A DNA stretch of 64,000 bases from an uncultured Eubacteriales bacterium (GTDB lineage: Bacteria > Bacillota > Clostridia > Oscillospirales > Oscillospiraceae), in contig UQZA01000001.1 of NCBI GenBank assembly GCA_900545515.1, forward strand, positions 124,001-188,000, in the 5' to 3' direction. The notes beneath the pieces are model-generated. The model had not been told where the DNA came from, did no database searches, and saw only the letters and a list, made by a program, of their open reading frames with translations. Positions 25,392 to 34,214 of the stretch are shown piece by piece. A program made the position numbers and the translations under genes. Position 1 is the stretch's first letter. Each line of letters opens with the position of its first letter.

Positions 25392-27883
25392 GTGATAACA
25401 TCCGCCGCTTTTCCCGGGAGAGCTGGGAGGCGGCACAGAAGGATCTGGGCGAAGCCGGCCGGGCCGCCCAAAGGGAGCTGGACCGGCTCACCGGAGATGA
25501 ACGGAGCCTCATGGAGCTGGCCCTGGGGACCCTCCCCGCCTCTGATGTGGCCAGCGTTCCCTTTGACGTGCTTTTGGGCTACGCCCGTCACGCCCTGCGC
25601 CTGCGGGAGCGCTCCCCCTACTGCCGGAATGTGCCCGAGGACATTTTCCTCCACCACGTGTTTTATCCCCGGGTGAACTCCGAGGATCTGGTGGATTGCC
25701 GGGGTTTTTTCGCCCAAATGGTAGCCCCGGAGATAGAGGGGCTGGCGGGACGGGAGGCAGCCCTGGCAGTCAACCGGTGGTGCGCCCGGCAAATGACCTA
25801 TGAAACCACAGACAACCGATCCATGAACCCCGTCACATGCTACTACTGCGGCCTGGGTCGCTGCGGCGAGGAGTCCACCTTCGGCGTCACCGCCCTCCGG
25901 TCCGTGGGCATTCCCGCCCGGCAGATCTATGTGCCCTGGTGGAGCCACTGTGACGATAATCACGCCTGGGTAGAGGTCTATGTGGAGGGAGACTGGCACT
26001 TTTTAGGCGCCTGCGAACCGGAGCCCATCCTGGACCGGGGTTGGTTCAACAGCGCCGCCAGCCGGGCCATGGTGGTGTGCAGCCGGACCTTCTTTGACTT
26101 CATCGAGGAGGGCCTGCAAAAAGAAGCCTTGGTTCAGCGTCAAGGCATGTGCCTCATGTACAACGAAACCAGCCGGTACGCAGCAACCGCCCGTCTCACC
26201 GTATCCGTGGAGAACCCCCAGGGCGCGCCCCAGTCCGGCGCCTGGGTCCGGTTCTACGTGCTGAATATGGCCGGTCTTGCTCGGATTGCAGCCCTGGAGA
26301 CCGGGGCGGACGGCGCCGTGACCCTGGAAACCGGCCTGGGTAGCCTCCTGGTGGAGGCGGAGCTGAATGGCAAATTTGCCTGGAGCACCCTGGAAATCTC
26401 CGGGGACACCGCCTACCGTCTGGTCCCGCAGAAAGAGGAGCCGGAACAGGAACCCTGGGCCTGGGACTTCATCGCCCCGGCGGCAGGAGAGAAAACCCGC
26501 CGCCCCCTGACCCCGGAGCAGGCCCGGGAAAAGGCTGCCGTTCTGGCATCGGCCCGGCAGGCCCGCCTGGCCCGGATCGAAAGCTACTGGAGCCCCCGGT
26601 ACGAAACCGGAGACGGTCCTCTGGACCGGGTGTTCCGGATGGCCGGAGGAAACGCAGAAGCCCTGTGGCAGTTTTACCAGACCACCCCGGAGACCGGCAA
26701 GCCCTGGGCCAAGGCTCTGCTTCTCAGCCTGGCCTCTAAGGACTGGCGGGATGTGAAACCGGAGGTGCTCCAGGCCCATCTCACCGGGGCCCTGGCTTTG
26801 CCGGGCCAGGACAAGCCGGAGTTTGTGCCCTACGTCCTCTGCCCCCGGATTGGCTTTGAGCTTCTCACCGACTGGCGCACGCCCATTCTGGCCCGGCTTT
26901 CTCCCATGGAACAGGACCGGTTCCGGCAGAACCCCCAGGCTCTTTGGTCTTGGATCGGGGAGCAATTCCCGGAGAGAGGCTGCCGCTGGCATCCGGTACT
27001 GTGGCTGCAGCCCGGGGCGGCCCTCTCCCTGGGCGCGGCGGACGGTAAGGGACGAAGGCTGCTGTTTGTAGCAGTGCTGCGGACCCTGGGCGTCCCTGCC
27101 CGGCTGAACCCGGTGGATGGCAAGGCCCAGTACTGGAACGGGTCCGGCTTTACCACTGTGGAGGCTGCCGGCCCGGTGGAGCCCATGGGAACCCTCACCG
27201 TCCAGTTCCCGGAGCCCCTGACCTACAACCTGAGCTGGACCCTGGCCCGGTGGTCCAGGGGATGGCAGACGCTGGACCTGAGCGGTGAGCCAGGCCCGGC
27301 TTACCCCCTACCCCTGGGCCAATACCGGCTGACCACCGTAAACCGGCTGCCAAACGGAAACCAGCTGGCTCGCTTCGTTCCCTTCCGCCTCACCCCAGAG
27401 GGCGCAACCATAGAGGCCCTCCGACGTCAGGGAACCCTGGAGCAAATGCTGGCTCGGTTCCCGGTGTGTCCGCCGGTGGCGCTTCCTGGGCTGCATCTCC
27501 AGGTGTACCTGGAGGTGGGCACAGAGCCCACGGAGCATGTGCTGAATGAGCTGCTGGAGTCTGCCACTCGGGTCCGGGAGGCCATGAGCCGGGGCCTGGG
27601 TCTGCTCCTGCTCCTGCCCCAGGCCGCCGCCCGGCAGGACCCCACCTTAGGTAAGGTCCTGGCTGCCCTGCCGGACACCACCGTCATGGAGGCGGACTTC
27701 GCCGGAGCCCCCCTGGATGCCATGGCACGGGCCCTGTACGTAGAGCCAGGCCTCTGGCCCCTGACTGTCCTCACCGACGGCCAGACCGCCTACTACGGCC
27801 ACGCCGGCTATGCCGTAGGCGCCATCCCCCTGGCCCTGGACTTGGTACGGGCCCTAGGTGAATGCCCATGTGTCGTAAAGTGA
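25385..27883 (+). CDS. Large transglutaminase-like domain protein
   Basis: An 832-residue protein without a signal peptide. Around residues 150-210 it has a transglutaminase-like triad: Cys in GRCGEES, His in DNHAWVEVY, and an Asp shortly after (GDWHFLGAC region). Preceding it is a helical N-terminal domain. Following are a beta-sandwich segment (ATARLTVSVENPQG), a second transglutaminase-like segment around residue 560-600 (GRRLLFVAVLRTLGVPARL) whose catalytic residues I cannot confirm, and a thioredoxin-like C-terminal tail. The start overlaps cutC and is led by AGGAGGAGATTGT. Family members are cysteine hydrolases acting on peptide or amide bonds; a cytoplasmic role is expected but the substrate is unknown. 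Confidence 0.8.
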   Translation: MLSDNIRRFSRESWEAAQKDLGEAGRAAQRELDRLTGDERSLMELALGTLPASDVASVPFDVLLGYARHALRLRERSPYCRNVPEDIFLHHVFYPRVNSEDLVDCRGFFAQMVAPEIEGLAGREAALAVNRWCARQMTYETTDNRSMNPVTCYYCGLGRCGEESTFGVTALRSVGIPARQIYVPWWSHCDDNHAWVEVYVEGDWHFLGACEPEPILDRGWFNSAASRAMVVCSRTFFDFIEEGLQKEALVQRQGMCLMYNETSRYAATARLTVSVENPQGAPQSGAWVRFYVLNMAGLARIAALETGADGAVTLETGLGSLLVEAELNGKFAWSTLEISGDTAYRLVPQKEEPEQEPWAWDFIAPAAGEKTRRPLTPEQAREKAAVLASARQARLARIESYWSPRYETGDGPLDRVFRMAGGNAEALWQFYQTTPETGKPWAKALLLSLASKDWRDVKPEVLQAHLTGALALPGQDKPEFVPYVLCPRIGFELLTDWRTPILARLSPMEQDRFRQNPQALWSWIGEQFPERGCRWHPVLWLQPGAALSLGAADGKGRRLLFVAVLRTLGVPARLNPVDGKAQYWNGSGFTTVEAAGPVEPMGTLTVQFPEPLTYNLSWTLARWSRGWQTLDLSGEPGPAYPLPLGQYRLTTVNRLPNGNQLARFVPFRLTPEGATIEALRRQGTLEQMLARFPVCPPVALPGLHLQVYLEVGTEPTEHVLNELLESATRVREAMSRGLGLLLLLPQAAARQDPTLGKVLAALPDTTVMEADFAGAPLDAMARALYVEPGLWPLTVLTDGQTAYYGHAGYAVGAIPLALDLVRALGECPCVVK

Positions 27884-27984
27884 CACATGCCTCGGATAAA
27901 CGCCTATCCAGCTGTTCTGCTGCGGCTACTGGATTCCTGTAATGGTTCATAATTGAGCGCTCTTTGCCGCCGGGTAAAGAGAAA

Positions 27985-28048
27985 AGCGCCAGGCTTTCCA
28001 TCGTTAGGCCATTGAAGATGGAAAGATCTGGCGCTATTTTTAATTTTA
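27985..28048 (+). terminator. Terminator of the mscS-to-transglutaminase run
   Basis: A long imperfect hairpin (AGCGCCAG at 27985 pairing with CTGGCGCT ending at 28035, plus an inner CTTTCCATC arm), followed by ATTTTTAATTTTAAT. A smaller GTGTC/GACAC hairpin spans the transglutaminase stop codon. The rest of the gap up to 28250 holds only an AT-rich leader with a weak promoter-like TATAAG near 28225. Confidence 0.85.
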
Positions 28049-28250
28049 ATAGGGACGGGAGTATGTGAGATTTGTCGTTGGGGTTCTCCGCTTTGGTCTC
28101 ACAGCTTTCTTCCAGGATTGTGATGATTACCTTTCACGCCATCATCCATGAGATATGGCTGGTGTATGGCTTACATATCCAGCAAGAAAAAGCTTAGTTG
28201 TGTTGCTTGGATTTGTAATATATAAGAAAATAAGGCAGGAGAAATGGTTT

Positions 28251-28820
28251 ATGAAAATTGCAGAAAGAAGCGCACTGCTTGTCATTGACATTCAGCAGGA
28301 GGACTTTCGGGAAATGCGGGAGGATAACTTAAATGACCCAGCGTGGGATTGCATCCGCAACGCCAAACGGGTATTGGATGTTTTCCGAGCAAAGAAGCTG
28401 CCCGTCATCCAGATTAAAGAAGTCCACCGGCCGGACATGGTAGATTTTGGCCGGGAATTGGACGGGTCCGAGGGAATTCATTGTATAGAGGACTCTCCTT
28501 ACACAGATTATGCAAAATTGACCTACCCCATCCAGGGAGAATATCTGATTTCTAAAAGGAGATATAGTGCATTTTTCGGAACTGACCTGGAAATTTTGTT
28601 AAAAGGTCTTCATGTGGATACGCTGTACCTGATTGGCGGGCTGACTGACGTTTGCATTCACTATACGGCGGTAGACGCGCATCAGCATGACTATCATATC
28701 AAAGTAGTCACCGATGCCGTTGCAGGTTCCAGCACGGAAGCCCATCATTATGCGTTAAGAGCAATCCAGTATTTGCAGCGCAATGCATTGATCACTGTTT
28801 CGGACATAGAGTCGGCCTGA
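28251..28820 (+). CDS. Isochorismatase-like cysteine hydrolase
   Basis: A 189-residue protein of the isochorismatase/nicotinamidase superfamily. The catalytic Asp13 lies in VIDIQ, the Lys in LISKRRYSAF and the nucleophilic Cys in GGLTDVCIHYT, with the cis-peptide-type segment before it. Such enzymes hydrolyse amides such as nicotinamide, N-carbamoyl compounds or ureidoacrylate; the substrate cannot be told from sequence. The ATG at 28251 is preceded by GCAGGAGAAATG. It pairs with the deaminase 33 bases downstream. The gene is visibly richer in A+T than its neighbours, suggesting recent acquisition. Confidence 0.85.
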   Translation: MKIAERSALLVIDIQQEDFREMREDNLNDPAWDCIRNAKRVLDVFRAKKLPVIQIKEVHRPDMVDFGRELDGSEGIHCIEDSPYTDYAKLTYPIQGEYLISKRRYSAFFGTDLEILLKGLHVDTLYLIGGLTDVCIHYTAVDAHQHDYHIKVVTDAVAGSSTEAHHYALRAIQYLQRNALITVSDIESA

Positions 28821-28853
28821 AACAGTTAAGCAAATCCAAGGAGGAAATTTAAA

Positions 28854-29312
28854 ATGGAAAAAGATGAAATATTCATGGGGAAAGCCATAGAATTGTCCGC
28901 GTTAGCGGTGGAACACGGAAACGAACCTTTTGGAGCCGTCCTAGTGAGGGACGGTGAGATTGTCTATACAAACGAAAACCAAATCCACTCTGCTGCTGAT
29001 CCAACCTTTCATGCGGAAGCAGGGCTTATCAGAAGGTTTTGCTGGGAAACACATATCACAGACCTAAGCGATTATACGCTGTATTCCAGCTGTGAACCAT
29101 GCTTTATGTGTTCCGGTGCCATGGTATGGGCAAAACTGGGCAGACTTGTTTACGCCGCCAGCAATGTGGATTTAGGCAATATTCTTCAAGAAGACGGCTG
29201 CACTTGCAGCGAAATGGTATTTGCCCATTCTCCATGGAGACCGAAGGTGACTCCTGGAGTATTAAGAAATGAGAGTTTAGAGATATTAAGAAAATATTTT
29301 TCTAATCACTGA
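28854..29312 (+). CDS. Nucleoside/nucleobase deaminase (CDA superfamily)
   Basis: A 152-residue zinc deaminase. The HAE motif (His53, Glu55) and the CEPCFMC motif (Cys83, Cys86) give the full zinc and proton-shuttle set. Length and the SGAMVWAKLGRLVYA segment resemble guanine or cytosine deaminase-type and tRNA adenosine deaminase-type proteins. The context with an amidohydrolase argues for small-molecule catabolism rather than tRNA editing. The ribosome site is AAGGAGG. Composition is AT-rich like its partner, and a terminator follows. Confidence 0.85.
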   Translation: MEKDEIFMGKAIELSALAVEHGNEPFGAVLVRDGEIVYTNENQIHSAADPTFHAEAGLIRRFCWETHITDLSDYTLYSSCEPCFMCSGAMVWAKLGRLVYAASNVDLGNILQEDGCTCSEMVFAHSPWRPKVTPGVLRNESLEILRKYFSNH

Positions 29313-29391
29313 ATGGGATAATCAATTCCTGCTCAAGACACCTGAAGCTGCGCCAATTTCATCAGCCCCCACCGGGCAGCAAAGCGCCAAG

Positions 29392-29440
29392 AAGAGTCTG
29401 CTGCAAAATTTCGCCTTTTTGTAGCAGGCTCTTCCTTTTC
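29392..29440 (+). terminator. Terminator of the hydrolase-deaminase pair
   Basis: A 17-bp stem with two G-T pairs (AAGAGTCTGCTGCAAAA with TTTTGTAGCAGGCTCTT) and a short loop, then CCTTTTCCC. The arms are themselves rich in A and T at the loop end. Confidence 0.75.
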
Positions 29441-29561
29441 CCTGCAAAACCCCGGCCACCTGCCTGGCCTTTTTCATAAAGCGAGAAAAACAAGGACCTT
29501 TGAGCGGCCGTTTTGAGCTTTTTTTCCCAAATGTGCTTCCTTTCTTTTCGATAAAAATCAT

Positions 29562-29569
29562 GATATACT
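29562..29569 (+). promoter_or_regulatory. Extended -10 promoter upstream of the papain-like protease
   Basis: TGATATACT gives an extended -10 (TG-N-TATACT) with only a poor -35. It lies about 205 bases before the start, leaving a long leader. I see no riboswitch fold in that leader. Confidence 0.4.
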
Positions 29570-29774
29570 AAATCCATGGAGTAAAAATCTGAGCAAGGGT
29601 GAATTGCCTGGTCAAACCGGTTCACGCAGCCTCTGTGCATCCCTTCTGAGACAAGTTTCATCACTTCCCAAAGGAGCGAAGCGCCCTCTGGAATCTTCAA
29701 TTGGCACACCCACGCCAATTTTAAGAGGAGCCGCCGGCCACTTTCCGGCAAACCATCTGAAAAGGAGAATGAGT

Positions 29775-31532
29775 ATGAAGAAGACACATTTGCCCTTCCG
29801 CCTACTTTCCCTGTGGTTGGCGCTGACGTTGCCGTGGGGCTTTGCCGCCCCCGCAGGCGCAGCCGCCGGTGGCCTCGCCAGAGTCAACATCCTCGCGGAT
29901 GGGTTGACGCCGGAGGTAAGGCCCCATGTAGGCGTTGACTGCATGGAACAAGTGCTGCAACGCCTGGTCGCAGAAGACACCTACCCCATTCAAGGCAGCA
30001 CCTGCCAGACAAACAGCTCCGGCAAGCTCCCTCTGGAGGAGCCGTGGATCCACGCAACAGGTTCTATCGTGGAGGTGGGCGACAACATCGCCACCTGGAA
30101 CGTCTGCGGATTCAGCCCTGCCATTCTGGACCCCAACGCACCCCAGAATCTGGAAGAGCTGCAGGCAGCCGATCCGAAGGAAGTGGCCCAGCTGTCCAAA
30201 TTTGACGGGCGGAACTATGGCATCATCACCCCCGTCAGAGACCAGGGCAGCAGCAACCTCTGCTGGGCCTATGCCTCCGTCAACGCCTCCGAGGCCTCCA
30301 TTTTGCGCGAAGGCATTGACCCCAGCGCAACCTTGGACACTCTGCGGTTCTCTCCCACTCACCTGGGCTACATCCGCTTCAACCGTGGCCCGGATCTCCT
30401 GGGGAACACCGCCGGGGAAGAAGATCCCACAGCAGACTGGCTCCAGGCATCCGGTTCCCCCGGCTATTCCTCCACCCTGTTTTCCCAATGGTGGGGGCCG
30501 GTCCAGGACGGCACACCGATGGTCAACACCCCAAGCGTCATAGAGGAACACTCCGGCTATCGCATGGAGCACGCAATCGAACTAGACGGTCAGCGCCTCA
30601 GCAGCAATCCGGCGGCGCGCACCCGCATGAAGGAGGCCATCGCCCAGTACGGAGCCGTAACCTTCTCTTACAACTGGATTCATGAGGTCCCCTACGACAA
30701 TCCCAGCAGGGGCGGCTTTGGGAACCCCCACGCCTGCACCATCATCGGCTGGGACGACACCATTCCCGCCAGCCTGTTTTCCGGTGGCGCATCTCAGGAC
30801 GGCGGCTGGTTGGTGAAAAACAGCTACAGCTCCCTGCCCTATTTCTATCTGTCCTACGACAACAACAGCAGCTACGTATTTGCCTTTGATTACGCCACAA
30901 AAGAGGAATACGATTTCAACTATTTCTATGACAGCAGTGTTGACGATTTTGGCATGGCTGCTTCCTTAAATTATACCTGTGCTGCCAATGTGTTCCAGGG
31001 GCTCAAAGGCTCCGACAGCCAGACCGAGTACGTCAAGGCTGTCCAGGTAGGCTTCTACGGCAGCGGCGCTACCTGTGATGTGAAGGTCTACACCAATCTG
31101 CAGGACCAGCAGGACATGTCGGATTTGGCCAATGTAGACCCCACCCTGGGCACCCTGGCCGCCAGCGGCTCCGCCACCTTCGACCGCCCGGGATATCACA
31201 CTGTACCCCTGGAGCAGCTTGCGGAGGTTGCACCGGGCAGCTATTTTAGCATTGTAGTTCAAATTTCTGGCAGCAGCCCCTACCTGCGGGTGATCCGGGC
31301 TGCGGATTGTAAGTCTTACGTCCTTTCCAAGTATGGCGCATGGCAGAAGTCCGGTCTAAACGTGCCCCGGCTGAAAGCCTACACCGTATTGGAGAACACC
31401 TCCACCGGCCTCACCCCGGAGGAAACGCCCCATGCATCCATTGACGATACCCCAGAGGCCCTGACCGGGCTCATGCCGGAAGCTACCTATCTGGTGAACA
31501 GCGCGGCCCTGACGGCAGGCTCACCGGTGTGA
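29775..31532 (+). CDS. Secreted papain-family (C1) cysteine protease
   Basis: A 585-residue protein with a signal peptide (about 1-30, ending PAGAAAG). The papain catalytic set is complete: Gln157 (RDQG), Cys163 (NLCWAYA), His319 (NPHACTIIGW) and Asn349 (VKNSYSS). A beta-rich domain follows (about 390-540), then a Thr/Pro/Glu segment. The start is ATG 29775, eight bases after AAAGGAG, rather than ATG 29769. The last residues (ATYLVNSAALTAGSPV) stop abruptly in what reads like the beginning of a further surface module, so the C-terminus may be truncated by a frameshift. It is likely secreted for peptide feeding, alongside the large subtilase in the window. Confidence 0.88.
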   Translation: MKKTHLPFRLLSLWLALTLPWGFAAPAGAAAGGLARVNILADGLTPEVRPHVGVDCMEQVLQRLVAEDTYPIQGSTCQTNSSGKLPLEEPWIHATGSIVEVGDNIATWNVCGFSPAILDPNAPQNLEELQAADPKEVAQLSKFDGRNYGIITPVRDQGSSNLCWAYASVNASEASILREGIDPSATLDTLRFSPTHLGYIRFNRGPDLLGNTAGEEDPTADWLQASGSPGYSSTLFSQWWGPVQDGTPMVNTPSVIEEHSGYRMEHAIELDGQRLSSNPAARTRMKEAIAQYGAVTFSYNWIHEVPYDNPSRGGFGNPHACTIIGWDDTIPASLFSGGASQDGGWLVKNSYSSLPYFYLSYDNNSSYVFAFDYATKEEYDFNYFYDSSVDDFGMAASLNYTCAANVFQGLKGSDSQTEYVKAVQVGFYGSGATCDVKVYTNLQDQQDMSDLANVDPTLGTLAASGSATFDRPGYHTVPLEQLAEVAPGSYFSIVVQISGSSPYLRVIRAADCKSYVLSKYGAWQKSGLNVPRLKAYTVLENTSTGLTPEETPHASIDDTPEALTGLMPEATYLVNSAALTAGSPV

Positions 31533-31602
31533 CCGCCGGAATGGCGCACAGGGAGCAGCAGGGGCTGAGAGCCTGCCATTCATAAACATCCATATCCAGT
31601 CA

Positions 31603-31640
31603 CACGAGGCGGGCCCGGCATATGCCGGGCCCGCCTCGTG
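31603..31640. repeat. Perfect 38-bp palindrome
   Basis: CACGAGGCGGGCCCGGCAT (31603-31621) is followed immediately by its exact reverse complement, with no loop. It has no T-run on either side, so it is not a classical terminator, though it sits between two convergent genes (protease and spoIIE). The rest of the 31533-31837 gap shows no gene. Confidence 0.85.
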
Positions 31641-31837
31641 CAGGTGCAAACAGTCTGATGCAGTTCCTGAAGCAGGCGTCAGGCTCAGGTCCTGGTTTAA
31701 AACGCCCATTCCGGCAAAATCCGCCTCCAAAGGCCGGGGCAGAGAGGTTTTTCTCCCATGTATGACACATTTTGTGGTTTCGCCCAAAGAATTTATCCAA
31801 TATCTTGTGTTTCGACAAACTTTGCGGACAAAATATG

Positions 31838-33853
31838 CTATGTTGTACGCGACGACAGGGGGCGCAGGCAGACTGCAACCGCCGTCCGGTCGTCTGCCTC
31901 GCCGGCCGGGGCCGCCGCCACCAGAGCGGCGGCCAGGGCCTTGGGGGTCTGGCCAGTGAAATCCGCAATTTGGCTTTGAGTCTCCTCACTCTCCAAGCCA
32001 TCGCTGATCAGGACCACCATCTCCTCCTTCTGCAAGGACAGCCGTATCACCTCCGCCTGGTGTGCCTCTCCGATTCCCACCCCAGGCGGCGGGGCGGCTG
32101 TCCCCATTCTCTTGGCACTTCTTCGGTGCTTCAGATAGCTGGGGGCAGCACCCCATTTATATAAACTGGCACGTCCCGTGTCCAGGTGCAGTTCCAGCAA
32201 GTCCGCCGTGGAAAATCCTCCTGTCTCCCGCAAGACATAGAGGTCATTCAAAGTTCCCAAAGCCTCCGCCCCAGGCATTCCCGCCTGCAAAAGCCCCGTG
32301 AGAATACGCAGCGCACTTTCGCTCTCCTGGGCCGCCCCCGGTCCCGTTCCCATGCCGTCGCACAGCAGGACATAGTACCGCAAGCCAGGCCCCGGGAAGT
32401 GCGCCCCCCGGTCTCCTGATGCCAGGAGACCGAACCGGCCCGCCGAGGCCACACCCAGCTCCACCCGGTACCTGGCCTGGGGCTCCGGCTCCGTGAGGCT
32501 CTGGGCAGTATCCTGAAGATACCGGGCCAGAAACCGGTATTGGTTGCCCAACGCCATCCGCCCCTCCCGCAGCCGGGCCCGGCACTGGCGCCTCAGGCGG
32601 AGGCCCGACAGGGCTCCATTGATGGACTCCAGGAAGGCCTCCGGGCGGCGGCAGCGGTCCAGGAAGGCCGGGGGCAGGTCCTCCGGAGCAATATAACGCT
32701 GGTCTAGAAGCCGGGGCGCAGCCCCGTTCAGGAGGGCATAGGTCTGCTCCGCCTCCCGGTTCCAGCAGGTCTCCCAGCGGGTGCAGCTCCGGCACACCGT
32801 GTTGGCGGCCTGGTCATATAAGGCAGCCGTGTCCTGGGAGGCCGCTCCGGGCAGCTCCCGGCTCAGGAGATCCTGAAGATACTCCAGCACCCCGGCAGCC
32901 GTCTCCAGGCGGCTTGCCACCTCCTGTGGAGGAGCAGCTGCCACGGTGGAACTTCCGGGCCGGACCCGGGCCGGAAGGAGCCCCGCAGCCAGTCCTCCCA
33001 CTCCCAGGCCCAGAAACACATGGGGATCAAAGGTCCCGGCCACATACATAGCAGGCAGTGACCACAGTGCCGGGCACAGGAAAGGCAGAATCCGGCTTCG
33101 CCTGGCCAGAAGGGAGCCACACAAAAAGCCTGCGCACAACGCCGGCGTCACCGGCACAGAGGTAATCCGGGACAGGTCCACCGCCAACCCGCACAGTGCC
33201 ACCGTGGGCAGCCCCGCCGTCCCCGTCCCCATGCAGGCGAGGAAAGCCGCAGACACCAGGCCCAGATCCAAAACCCGGAACCAGACCACCTGGCACAGGC
33301 CCAAGACCAGCATCGCGCCGGCGCAGGCATCTGCCAGCGTCCCCCGCTGGGTTCGCACCTGGTGGAATACGGCGGCGGAGCCCGCCGCACAGCCCACGCG
33401 GAGCAGGAAACCAACAAAGCCAGAGCTGTCCACCATCCCTCGGGCCAGGAGAAACACCAGGCCCAAGACCGCCGTCATGGCCCCACACAGGGCCGGCAGG
33501 AACCATGCCCGCCGCCGCAGCTCCGTCCCGGCAAACAGGGCCGCAGCCAGCAGACCCGCCACTATCCCGGCCATAGGCTCCAGGCAGGCCTCCGGCCCCC
33601 AAAACAGAAGGTAGCCGGCGCAGCTGCCCCCTGCGGCGGCCAACACCGTCCAATCCGCGTCCAGCCCCACCAGGAAGCCCAGGGCCAGGGGCAGAGGTGT
33701 GTTGCCGGAGGCGGCTGCAGAAAGGACAAAGGCCAACAGCCCTGCCCGCCCACATTGCACAATCCTCCGAACCCAAGGCATGTCCACCAGAGCCCGGATC
33801 TCCCGCCGCACAGTCCGCTGCCTGGGCGCCGGCGCCCGGGTTGGATTTTTCAT
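31838..33853 (-). CDS. spoIIE: Stage II sporulation protein E (PP2C phosphatase)
   Basis: A 671-residue protein. The N-terminal ~300 residues form about ten transmembrane helices, then comes a central domain with CRSCTRWETCW. The C-terminal PP2C phosphatase has metal-binding signatures LLCDGMGTGP, STADLLEL, LISDGLES and ADDRTA. SpoIIE dephosphorylates SpoIIAA in the forespore, releasing sigma-F, and interacts with FtsZ at the polar septum. Its presence shows the organism can probably form endospores. It is shorter than the ~820-residue Bacillus form, as in many clostridia. The start at 33853 follows GGAGG by nine bases. It is transcribed alone. Confidence 0.95.
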   Translation of the reverse strand: MKNPTRAPAPRQRTVRREIRALVDMPWVRRIVQCGRAGLLAFVLSAAASGNTPLPLALGFLVGLDADWTVLAAAGGSCAGYLLFWGPEACLEPMAGIVAGLLAAALFAGTELRRRAWFLPALCGAMTAVLGLVFLLARGMVDSSGFVGFLLRVGCAAGSAAVFHQVRTQRGTLADACAGAMLVLGLCQVVWFRVLDLGLVSAAFLACMGTGTAGLPTVALCGLAVDLSRITSVPVTPALCAGFLCGSLLARRSRILPFLCPALWSLPAMYVAGTFDPHVFLGLGVGGLAAGLLPARVRPGSSTVAAAPPQEVASRLETAAGVLEYLQDLLSRELPGAASQDTAALYDQAANTVCRSCTRWETCWNREAEQTYALLNGAAPRLLDQRYIAPEDLPPAFLDRCRRPEAFLESINGALSGLRLRRQCRARLREGRMALGNQYRFLARYLQDTAQSLTEPEPQARYRVELGVASAGRFGLLASGDRGAHFPGPGLRYYVLLCDGMGTGPGAAQESESALRILTGLLQAGMPGAEALGTLNDLYVLRETGGFSTADLLELHLDTGRASLYKWGAAPSYLKHRRSAKRMGTAAPPPGVGIGEAHQAEVIRLSLQKEEMVVLISDGLESEETQSQIADFTGQTPKALAAALVAAAPAGEADDRTAVAVCLRPLSSRTT

Positions 33854-34160
33854 GGAGCAACGCCTCCAGTCAGGTTTTCTTAGATTTTACCACGACCCCC
33901 CCGGCGGTTTCTGTCGGGAAAAGGCGGCAAAATTGGGAAAAGAATTCTCACCTGGCAAGCGTCAAATCCTTTGGCCCAGAGCAGCGGCAGGAAAGCGTGT
34001 GTTGCTGGAAGGAGGAAGATGGCCTGAGGATATAGCGCGCAACATCCCTGACACATCACACCCTATGCAGGGCAAATTGTCGAAGTCCCATGGGAAGCCG
34101 GAGGATGGTGCTACCGGCGCATCCGGGAAGCCGCGCCCTACCTGCCCCAAAACCTGTGTT
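33854..34160. other. Intergenic region upstream of spoIIE
   Basis: About 300 bases without a credible gene. A TGTCGGGA near 33915 weakly resembles a Spo0A box, which would fit spoIIE control, but the match is poor and no clear -35/-10 pair was found. Confidence 0.3.
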
Positions 34161-34203
34161 AAAACATGCTGCAGCTCTCTCCGCTGGAAAGGGCTGCAGC
34201 ATG
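34161..34203 (-). terminator. Terminator of the aminotransferase gene
   Basis: A perfect 13-bp stem (AACATGCTGCAGC and complement) with a 17-base loop, followed on the minus strand by TTTTAACAC. It lies 12 bases past the stop codon. Confidence 0.85.
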
Positions 34204-34214
34204 TTATGTTTCTA

